NCBI GenBank assembly: GCA_907163345.1
Contig: CAJQUN010000467.1
Span: 186,001 to 250,000 of the forward strand
Direction: 5' to 3'
Length of the DNA stretch: 64,000 bases
Source of the DNA: Haberlea rhodopensis
Taxonomy: Eukaryota > Streptophyta > Magnoliopsida > Lamiales > Gesneriaceae
The translations under genes and the position numbers were made by a program. The notes beneath the pieces are model-generated. The model did not search any database and was not told the origin of the DNA. It saw only the letters and a program-made list of their open reading frames with translations. Below, in pieces: positions 53,061-62,842 of the stretch (its first letter is position 1; the number at the start of each line of letters is the position of its first letter).

Positions 53061-54805
53061 GCCCTTGTCAAGGAGCTCTTGCAACTAAATCTTTAACTCC
53101 CTTAGCTCCGCTGGTGCCATCCTATATGGGGCACGAGAAATGGCAGACGTCCCCGGTAGTAACTCAATTCCAAACTCGACCTCTCTCGTCGGTGGGAATC
53201 CGGGAATCTCTTCCGGAAAGACATCAGGAAACTTCGCCACTACGGGCACATCCTCGACCTTTAATTCCCTCGTTCCAATAACTGTGCCATCTTGACAGCA
53301 GATATCAACGAAATCTTTGGACGGGAACCATCCCCATAGAATGTCCACTGGACTCCCAAATCAGATCTGAACCGGACAGTCCTCTGCCTGCAGTTCACAA
53401 CTGCCTGATACCTGTTCAGAACGTCAATGCCCACAATGCAGTCGAAGTCCGACATTCCCAGAACAATCAAATCTGACCTTAGCTCGTTACCCTCAAAACA
53501 AATGAGGCCATCATAAACAATCCGATTAGTAATCAAACTTCTTCCAGCAGGTGTCGAGACTACAAGAGGCATGGGCGACGGAGAAGTGCATATGTGGTGC
53601 CTTTCCACAAAATTTGTCGACACAAAAGAGTGTGACGCAGCTGTGTCTATCAATATAAAAGCAGGGTGCGTAAATAAAAGACACGTACCCGCTATAACCT
53701 CCTCCGGAGCCGCTGTAGCCTGCTCCCTTGTCAATGCATAAACTTGCCCCTGAGGTGGCCCCATAGGTTGACCTCCATACTGCCTCGGTACAAACGGTGG
53801 CCTGTGCTATACTGCTCTGTCCGCAGGCCTCCCCGCAGAGTTCCGTTGCCCCTCCCTATTGGGACATTCTCGAGCAAAGTGGCCCTTATTGCCACATACA
53901 TAACAGCCTACGCAGTCTTTCGTCGAATGTGGTTGCCCACAAATAGAGCACTGGACCTTTCCAAACCTGCCTCCCTGAGACTGTCCTCTTCCTGACGGAG
54001 CGTCATTCCTACGACTTCCTTTCCAACGATTCTCGGGCCTCTTACCACTGAATCTCGAAACTGATGTGTTCCCCCTTGGTTTAAACTGATCACCCCTCGG
54101 CTTCAAATTATCAGAGGTAGATTTCTGAGGGGGGTACTAGAGGTGGCGCGGCATCAGGATACACACCAACTCCCAGTTCGGCTAACTCAGCCCGTGAAAG
54201 GGCGTCATCAAAGCAAGCAGGGCCATAAGTAACCACCCTGTCATACAATTCCGGCCTCAAACCTTTCATGAAATTCCTCATCTTTGCCTGGGTATTCGCA
54301 GCAATATGGGGCTCATATCGGAGTAAAGAACAATAATGAAGAGCGTAGTCCGATACTGGCATGGTACTTTGCTTTAAGTTGGTAAACTCACCCTCCTTAG
54401 CCTGTCGTGCAGCAGCTGAAAAGTAGCGGGTCAGAAACCGAGTTCTGAACAGCTTCCACTTTATTTCCTATGCTTGAGCCTCTTGCTCTACTACTGTGGT
54501 CTTCCACCACATCAATGCCTTCTTGGCCAGTTGAAACTCTGCTAACCTTATCCAGGCTGACTTTGCACAAGGGGCCGCCACGAAGATTTGCTCCAACCTT
54601 TCTAACCACTCTTCGACCTATTCCCTTGTCTCGGTTCCTTCGAATATCGGGGGTCGATATGCCAGAAATTGAGCCAAACTTAGCTCTCCAGGTAGTAATT
54701 GTTGCTCAGAAGGTTCTTCGCCCAAGGCTGGCGGTGGTAGGGGATTTGTACGCCCAGCACTTGCATTGACGCTAATCGCATCACCTACTTCAGCATTGCT
54801 GCCAT
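53061..54805 (-). pseudogene. Gypsy-3 gag and protease, multiple lesions
   Basis: The ATG at 54805 soon meets a stop. The conserved gag frame starts two bases off (AEVGDAISVN). A TAG after FEGTETRE (about 54620), another stop near 54470 and several shifts split gag. The pieces are a gag-domain piece (54362-54111), a knuckle piece (54106-53807; CYVCGNKGHFAREC) and a protease piece (53764-53261). The protease active site reads LIDTAASHSF, so the invariant glycine of DTG has become alanine. About 50 bases are missing near 53280-53290 relative to Gypsy-2, where the ERGHTGYLI segment is lost. Confidence 0.82.
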
Positions 54806-54995
54806 GCTGCAACACAAGGGTTAACAACAATACCCAAAAGCAGTTCATATAATACATCGTTAGAGAAACAAAACATGATAGCATAACATCATATACTTCC
54901 CACGCAACATATGCATGAAACATGTTTAAAAGTAAGCACCTAGCCAACTTATTTCTAAGGCTACCCTTCACTCATTCCCGGGTTCTCTAACCACT

Positions 54996-55007
54996 GCTCT
55001 GATACCA
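54996..55007 (-). other. Primer-binding site of Gypsy-3, tRNA-iMet type
   Basis: The minus strand reads TGGTATCAGAGC, four bases inside the LTR end at 55012. Confidence 0.9.
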
Positions 55008-55011
55008 CTAA

Positions 55012-57178
55012 TGTAGGGTCTTCCTACCTTAACAGTGTTATAATGACATAAGATGGACTAAACATGCAATATGACATCTTAGGGTTTCGGTTGTTACGTG
55101 AGCTAACAGGATTACAGACCAAAAATAAAACTTCAAAACTTATTAGTTACATTCCCATAAATGATGCTAACATTTTAGATTTATACTACTCCTAGAGTAG
55201 ATACTAATCAAAATCCTGAATCCTATTCCTTTTGTGCTTCTTGTAGCTCACTGCCTCAACCCGACCCTTAGTCCATCAGTCCAAAAGTGTACCTACAGGG
55301 ACAACCCATCATGAGCATGTACATCATTACTTAACATCATAAGAAAATGGCATATGAATAAATACATGAAATAATCGTTAACATGTACTTCCTGGTTAAT
55401 CGTTAACCCCTTTTTGTTGTCCCTGATTCACATTCATGCATGTAATCATTAGTACTAGACATAAATGATTAAAATCATAAATCATACTTCACATATGCTC
55501 ATAACCAACAATGTTAATTGGAAATGGGAATGTTTCTGGCCTTGTTATGTCAGCGGAACAATTGGCCCCTCGCTTCGACATATAGCGGTACTGTGATTAC
55601 CCCTCGCTACACCTTGATAGCGGATGTAATCTCCTCGCTAGTTATGCCAGCGGTAAGTACCTTCCTCGCTTTCCCATAACAACTACCAGAGCACTCTACC
55701 ATTCCCAATAACATAGTTTAACATAATCATCATCATAAACATCATATCATCTTTACTCATCATAGACATCATCATGTCTTTACTTATCATAAGTATCATC
55801 ATAAACATCATAAACACTTATGCAATCATTGCATAGTCATAGTATAGGAGTGTGTTTTACCGTCCGATGCCCGTACGTCTCTTACGTACCTTTTCAAAAG
55901 GCGGAGGAGTCAATAGACTTTATCTCCTTGATTGTGCTGGTACCTGGGATGGTTCTACATAACCACATAATACAATATTAGATACCATTTCAAGAATCAT
56001 TGTCAAAATTCTTCAAAATAAATCAATTAAAAAATATTTGCCAAGATTCTGCCTCTCTCGATCGATTGGCACCCAAATCTCGATCAATCGAGAAAGCACG
56101 AAAAAACAGTGCCCAACTTTCTGCCTCGATCGATCGATCGAAATGTTTCTACCGATCGATCGAGGAGCTTTCACCGATCGATCGGAGATTCCTTCGATCG
56201 ATCGGCCCCTGAATTTCAAACCATGCTTTAAATCTTCTGCCTCGCTCGATCGATCGAGCACTCTGAAAAATCGGGACTTCCCCAGATTTTTGAGCACTTC
56301 ATTTCATAGCATCAAATCTACTTCGTAAAACGTAAAACTTGCCCAAACAAACATGCTAGGAACTTCATAAAACTTCTATGTAAGCACTTATATCAAAGGT
56401 TTAACAAAACCTAAGCTAGCATGCATCATAACATCCACCTAAACTTCAATCTCATCCAAATTTACAGAAAAACAGGGCATGCAAGTCTTGCCCAGATTTT
56501 CAAGCACATATTTTCATAACAATAAATATAACACATAAAACATGTAACATGCTCGAACAAACATGCTAGGGCTACAAAATACTTCAATGCAAGTACTCAT
56601 ACCAAGGTTACGACCAAACCTATACTAGCATGCATGAAAACCACCCAACCAAACCCAAACTTAACCAAACTTGCAGAAAAAAACAGAGTATTAAATGTTA
56701 CCCCCTTTTTGTTCCTCTTTGGCAAGGATTTTTAACACACTTCACAAGCCAAATCCTCTCCTATTAGCAGCTCTTTTGGACGATTTTTGGTGAGAGGAAG
56801 GGAAGAGGAGGAAGTTATTGGAGGTGATGAGTGGAAGCATGGGTTGAAGGATATGATGGGGTACAGGTTGCCAAGTGGGGGAAAGGTGGCCGAGTAGGGG
56901 GGTGGTGTGGGTTGGGGTGTCATGTGGTGTTTAATTGTGTCCCGGTATATAGCACGATGCATTAAAATATCCTCACTCGATATTTCATAATATTACTTAA
57001 TTAATACATCCCTTAAAACACCCAACATGCCCCCTAAACCATATCATCATAACATACATCACACCCCATTAAATAAGACATGAATATAACCCCCAAATTA
57101 AATGTACCACAACCCTTGAAACACAACATAATCGTTTATGATAACACATAAACACATAGACATTTCAGGGGTATTACA
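55012..57178 (-). repeat. 5' LTR of Gypsy-3 (2,167 bp)
   Basis: In plus coordinates it runs from TGTAGGGTCTTCC to AGGGGTATTACA. It holds the TCGCT/AGCGG module (about 55550-55670), the GTACGT..ACGTAC inverted repeat (55873-55889), a conserved GGATGGTTCTACA block and the palindrome cluster at 56056-56259. Confidence 0.9.
56056..56259. repeat. CGATCGATCG palindrome cluster in Gypsy-3 5' LTR
   Basis: Seven sites with flanks CTCGATCGATTG, CTCGATCAATCGAG, CTCGATCGATCGATCG, ACCGATCGATCGAG, ACCGATCGATCGGA, TTCGATCGATCGGC and CTCGATCGATCGAG. Confidence 0.9.
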
Positions 57179-58192
57179 CCTCCAGTAGGGCGACTAATTA
57201 TTCATCTACTTATGTTGGATTACTTTTACTTCGGATAACTCAATCTCTGCAGAAGAGATTTACTAATAAAGTCAAACTTCATTATTTGTCTACATCCATC
57301 GATATATACACATCTATACTCAATTATTCTTCATGTATATTAAATGACATTCTCGTTCCATTTGACTCAGACATTAATTGAATACTAAAATGATTCCATT
57401 AGCTCATTAATCTCGCGCGTTAGAGAATAATGATCAATTGAAACACCAATCATCCCCCCAGTCCAAATGCATTCAAGATGTGATGCATTCTGGGACCAAC
57501 ATATGCATACACTAATGCATGATAATTCATTAATGCGATTATCAAGTAACCCTCAAACTTGTGCATGGATTGTACACTGACCTTATAATCTCGACTATGA
57601 CCGATACTCCGTACTGACATAGCACTACCCAAGTAACCCTTAAAGTTATTTTACAATAGCTCCTATCGGTCATTAATTTAACAGTAAGTAACTTTACACT
57701 ACTTGATACTCCATCGCAAAGTGTTATCTTACTAGAAGATACATTCGATATCATGGTATTACGACACTTACTATATCCTACAATTACCGGTTATATCCCA
57801 TATCATATAACCTCAACCTAGTGGCTACCCAAGCCTACAATACTCACACATCGTATCATCATACCATCCATCATAAGTGGCACTATCAAGCCCACTATAA
57901 TCCAACATTGCATCGTCGTGTGTCAAAACTCACAACATGTCTCAATTACTCTTCATGAGTTCCTCCCACGAATTACTTAATAAAACAATCACTAATAATC
58001 AAAGAATTGGTCAATGACTCATAAATCTAACAAATAATGATATCTAGAGACAATATATCGTTAATCGTACTTCTCTAATGTATCAACACCAATGGACATC
58101 ACAATATCCCCTACTGATTCTATCTCAATCCCAACTAAATGGGATGTAGGAACAATCAAGATTGTGTCATGCAACACATCAGCTCTACTCTC
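57179..58192. other. Non-coding AT-rich stretch
   Basis: About 1 kb between Gypsy-3 and the 42-bp array. No frame above about 70 codons, no recognisable retrotransposon motif and no RNA gene were seen. It may be the decayed interior of the minus-strand element whose LTR starts at 60586, but nothing in it proves that. Confidence 0.5.
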
Positions 58193-58745
58193 TTCGGAGT
58201 AACGTAGCCACAAGCTACCTGTGGTATATCCTCCACAACACATACGTAGCACACAACTACTCGTGGTATATCCACCACAACCCATACGTAGCACACAGCT
58301 ACTCGTGGTATATCCACCACGTCACATACGTAGCATATATTTACTCGTGGTATATCCACCACATCACATATGTAGCACACATCTAGTCGTGGTATATGCA
58401 TCACACCACATACGTGGCACAGCTACTCGTGGTATATCCACCATAACACATACTTAGCACACAGCTAATCGTGGTATATCAACCACAGCACATACATAGC
58501 ACACAACTACTCGTGGTATAAACACCACATCACATACGTAGCACAAAGCTACTCGCGGTATATCCACCACAACACATACGTAGAACACAGCTGCTCGTGG
58601 TATATCCACCACAACACATACGTAGCACACTGCTACTCGTGGTATATCCACCACATCGCATATGTAGCACACGACTACTCGTGGTATATTCACCACAACA
58701 CATATGTAGCACACAACTACCCTTTGTATATCCACCATAACACAT
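58193..58745. repeat. 42-bp tandem repeat, about 13 copies, each with GTGGTATATCCAC
   Basis: The phrase ACTCGTGGTATATCCACCAC recurs every 42 bases (for example TCGTGG at 58261 and 58303). Each unit has an inverted repeat, GTGG-TATAT-CCAC, and usually TACGTAG. As 42 is a multiple of three, 14-residue repeats appear in several frames on both strands. None has support as a protein. Confidence 0.92.
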
Positions 58746-59039
58746 ACGTATACTCATCATTGGTAACCACTTACCCAATCTCAAAATCATTACTTGTTAA
58801 CAAGAATATGTCCATGTAGGAACAATCAAATATTCTTTTAACTAGGACTCATCTCAAGATTACTATTCATTTTTCACATAATGATTTAACATTTGAGTAT
58901 ACAATGATCAATACATTATGCGTTATACATAACTTCATTACTTCATAATTTATGTCATATCTCAATATGTTAAAAAATAATTGCATCGGTGTCCATCAAC
59001 ACCTACTATACTAATAGTACTAGTTCAGTATACACCAAA

Positions 59040-59760
59040 CTCATTGTCAACAATGGCATACATAATCTCATCGCTAAAACAATAGCGGTGCATCGCCAAT
59101 AATGGCACACATAGTATCTCCGCTAATACAATAGCGGTACATTGCCAACAATGGCACACAAAATCTCATCGCTAACACAATAGCAGTACATCACCAACAA
59201 TGTCACACAAAATCTCATCGCTAACACAATGGCACACAAAATCTCATCGCTAACACAATGGCGGTACATTGCCAACAATGGCACACATATTCTCATCGCT
59301 AATACAATAGATGTACATCGCCAACAGTGACATACAAAATCTCATCGCTAACACAATAGCGATACATCGCTCACAATGGCACACAAATATCATCACTAAC
59401 ACAATAACGATACATCACCAACAATGTCACACATAATCTCATCGCCAACACAATAGCGGTACATCGCCAACAATGGCACACATAATCTCAACGCTAACAC
59501 AATAACGGTACATCGCCAACAATGGCACACATAGTCTCATCGCTAATACAATTGTTGTACATCACCAACAATGTCACACATAATCTCATCGCTAACACAA
59601 TAACGATACATCGCCAATAATGGCACACATAATCTCATCGCCACTACGGGCCTACGTAGTCTCATCACCACTACGGGCATACCTAATTCTCATCGCCATT
59701 ATGGGCATATATACTCTCATCGCCACTACTAGCATAATTACAATATTAATAATCACAATG
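59040..59760. repeat. 49-50 bp tandem repeat, about 14 copies (ATCGCTAACACAATAGCGGT)
   Basis: Units contain CATCGCTAACACAATAGCGG followed by TACATCGCCAACAATGGCAC, recurring about every 49 bases (for example 59072, 59121, 59170). The last copies degrade to CTCATCGCCACTACGGGCAT. The TCGCT...AGCGG pair resembles the module found once or a few times in the gypsy LTRs. Confidence 0.9.
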
Positions 59761-59892
59761 AATAAATGACATACTTAAAGCAATAAGATGTAATTATACT
59801 TCATGTACACAATGGATTCACACTAATTATCTTTGTTATCGACATAAATATTTCACAGAATATAATATCATATCAATATATATATTGATATA

Positions 59893-60050
59893 TAAAAAAG
59901 AAAAAAAAAGAAAGGAGAAAAAAAAAAGAAAAAAAGAAATTAAAAGGAAAAACAATAAAAAAAATAAAGAAAGAAGAAGGAAAAGAATTTTTTCTTACTT
60001 TCTTTTTCTTCTTCTTTCTTTTTTATTTTTTTTTTCCTTTTTCTTTCAAC
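59893..60050. repeat. Purine tract followed by pyrimidine tract, imperfect inverted repeat
   Basis: About 95 bases of almost pure A/G on the plus strand (59893-59988) are followed by about 60 bases of almost pure T/C. AAAGAAAGAAGAAGGAAAAG on the left pairs imperfectly with CTTTTTCTTCTTCTTTCTTT on the right, centred near 59990. Confidence 0.85.
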
Positions 60051-60569
60051 CTAATCATTAATAACATAGCGGTCTAATAACACTCGACGTTAATATCATA
60101 GCGATCCAATAATACTCATCGTCAATCATGTGACGGTCCAATAATACTCATATATCACAATAATAATGCGAATATTAATGTACGTTTATCTACATGTCTT
60201 CTCAAATTCACAATATAATCAAACATGATCATCTTGTTTCTCAACTCCTGATTTTTCCTATAAAATCAGACTTCTCAACACCGTATATAAATATATAATA
60301 GGTGCACAATCTCAATGCAAGTCATGTAATTCTGTACTCACAGCAATATCAAATCATGGACAGAATATTGTCAACCTGATATATCATTCATTGTCATTTA
60401 GCAATGCATTATAACACTATCAAAATCAATTGATGATATATCATAACATGCACATAAGCGTATAAATGTTGTGTTACACTGACACCAAAACCGCAATCAT
60501 GAGTAAATTATGTGCTATTCATTTATCTCAATACAACCTAGGCTTTAAACAGTCCAAAGAGCTAACCTG
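60051..60569. other. Non-coding stretch next to a primer-binding site
   Basis: It includes a few AGCGGT/AGCGAT phrases near 60066-60135, continuing the style of the 49-bp array, then AT-rich sequence. No gag frame lies next to the primer-binding site at 60570, so the element seems to lack gag at its normal place. Confidence 0.55.
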
Positions 60570-60581
60570 GCTCTGATACCA
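60570..60581 (-). other. Primer-binding site, tRNA-iMet type
   Basis: The minus strand reads TGGTATCAGAGC, four bases inside an LTR end at 60586 (TGTAAGACCCC). Context and spacing equal those of Gypsy-1 to Gypsy-3. Confidence 0.85.
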
Positions 60582-60585
60582 CTAA

Positions 60586-62842
60586 TGTAAGACCCCAACT
60601 ACTAATCATATCATTAGTGCATTAACATGGTCATTTTTGTATAAAATTGTAACATTTGGGAATTCTCAACTTATGTCATGACCTCTATAAAAGTTTTTCA
60701 ATAGATGTCCCCAAACATGAAATACAATTCACATACGTATACACTTCGTAATGCATTAATATGTTCTCAATTCATTATGCAATTTCCTCTCAATTAAATT
60801 GCATGCTACATACAATGAAAAGAGAACCTCAAGACATTTATAAAAACTATATACACATATCAAAATGCTCACAGTCGATCATTTAACAAATAAGTGTGTA
60901 TGTATCTGTATAAAACGAAATGCTCTATACCAAAAACTGGTATCACACTCATGGGAGCATCCTCGTTCATTAACTCCAGAACCAATATCGTACATGTTTC
61001 AACAGAAACAATCCTCACATGGGGCGAGCATACTAATAACATGATCACAATATCAACACTTATAATAACTAATAATTTACAGAATGTAAATGTTGTAATG
61101 TAAGAAAATACTCCCTGAGTAAACCATGGCCATGTGGGATCTCCACGCTGTTCATGTTCTCATAATATCTCAAAATCACATTCATATATATCGATAATTA
61201 TCCATAATCGATAACGAGTTAAATCATTACAACAATGATTTACTGCAATCACGTTTATTTCAATTATCAATTTTCACATTAAATCGGATAATATATCGTC
61301 CGCTTAACAGCGGCGGCACTCTAAACCATCGCATGCTCAACATCGACGTCACCATAAAACATCGCACCCTCAATAACGGCATCACTATTACCCATTGCAC
61401 GCTCAATAGCGACATCGCATTATACCGTCACCCATAGGTGCTCTCGAAACCATTAACACATAAATCAATAATTATGTCAACAATCATAGCCTACATGGCT
61501 CGTACGTCTTTACGTACTAATTTAAACATAACAAGAATATGTTATTCGTTTAAGCAGGAAAATAATATACTTATCTATGATCGTACGTCACACGTACCTT
61601 AATGCCGACGATATGATTTAGAAATCTTCAATAACCTTAGGCTTGGACTGTATCTATATTGAATATCAATTCAATATCAACATCTAGCAATAACACTCAA
61701 CAATACATCATTTATCATATAGTCTTCTCATGCCTCTTATCACAATAATGTAATACAGTTCCACCCTTATTATTAATTACACTTATCTTACTCCATGTAC
61801 TACACAACAACCAGTTTATCATTTTATTCATTTGAGTTATCAACTAACTCTAGTATGAATCGCCTATACATTTCTAAGGTTCCATAATTAGAACGTTTAT
61901 TCACTGTTCAAGATTATCAATTTACCCTTATCTTTGGCCAGAGGTCTGAGCAGGCTCTTACATGAATTCAATAATGCATTAAAATTTCATTAAAAAGCCT
62001 CTAAATCATTAAACTTCACTTAATTACATAATCCTTATGCTCAATATAAAAAGTCTCAAATACATGAATTAACCATCAATGCACCAATAAAAGCTCCTAA
62101 AATTTTAAGGAGAAGTTTTTTTAAAATCAACATTACCGATCGATCGGTAACTCCTAATCGGTAGGTAAAACCCATATTTTTTTTTATTTTGGCTACGGCC
62201 CTTTACTGATCGGTCGGTCCCACCCACCGATCGGTCGGTCGACCCTGAAACTTGAATCACCATTTTTAACACTTCAAAACCTTCCCTAATCACCCATATC
62301 TCAAATAACCTTCCCTCCATCACAAACTCACAATTACATGAAGTGAAACACAAAGTAACACAAGTTTTACACCATGATCCACACATCCAACAAACCCAAC
62401 AAGATTCATAATTTAACATTTAAAGCACCAAGAATAAACACTAAAACTCAAGCTCAAATTCATCCAAAACACTTGTAAAGTATGATAAAACACTTACCCC
62501 GAGTTTTCTTTAACAAAAACAAAATTTGAACGCAAGTTGAGCACCAGAGGAGAGGGAGGCGATTTTAGGGCGTAATAAGGGGAAATAAAGTGATTGGGTG
62601 TGAGTGATTCTTTGTGCACCTTAGCACTATCAAGACAAAACATAGCAACAATTGCACAAGTCCACTCACAAAGTTTTTAAATGCACCAAGATCCCCGTAC
62701 CACATTTAAAAGCAAAATCGTCCTCAAAATCACTTCCACTATAATTTTTTTAAACTAAACTTGATTTATTCAAATTCCAGCCTCAAACCCGATTTATCAC
62801 AGTTAATTCAATTATTAACATTAAATTAAAATCGAGCATCAC
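60586..62842 (-). repeat. Gypsy LTR of a right-hand minus-strand element (about 2.26 kb)
   Basis: In plus coordinates it starts TGTAAGACCCCAAC. It has an AGCGG/TCGC module (about 61300-61440), two GTACGT..ACGTAC inverted repeats (61502-61517 and 61583-61597) and a CGATCGATCG-type cluster (62134-62241), in the usual order. The end at GAGCATCACA (62842) is inferred from the TG...CA rule and is uncertain by some tens of bases. Confidence 0.65.
62134..62241. repeat. Variant palindrome cluster (ACCGATCGATCGGT and GATCGGTCGGT)
   Basis: One perfect ACCGATCGATCGGT at about 62136, a decayed site at about 62156, then ACTGATCGGTCGGTCC and ACCGATCGGTCGGTCG. The last two have drifted from the palindrome. 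Confidence 0.8.

Larger units (their letters stand above)
50382..57178 (-). mobile_element. Gypsy-3: heavily mutated Tekay/Del-type gypsy element
   Basis: On the minus strand: 5' LTR (57178-55012), iMet primer-binding site (55007-54996), gag, protease, RT, RNase H, integrase, chromodomain (54805-50394), polypurine tract (50394-50382), then the damaged 3' LTR. The protein is closely related to Gypsy-2. CCTCC at 57179-57183 would be the target duplication at the right. The left copy is lost with the 3' LTR end. Confidence 0.85.

Noticed and set aside
57179..58192. Possible host gene between repeats
   Set aside because: No frame above about 70 codons, no splice-compatible coding pattern and no recognisable protein motif were found.
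58061..58790. 14-residue repeat proteins encoded by the 42-bp array in several frames and both strands
   Set aside because: A 42-base period keeps every frame open wherever a unit lacks a stop. Frames on both strands are equally open, so there is no coding signal.
58193..59760. CRISPR-like look of regularly spaced repeats
   Set aside because: The units are contiguous tandem repeats without unique spacers, and the context is a plant nuclear genome.
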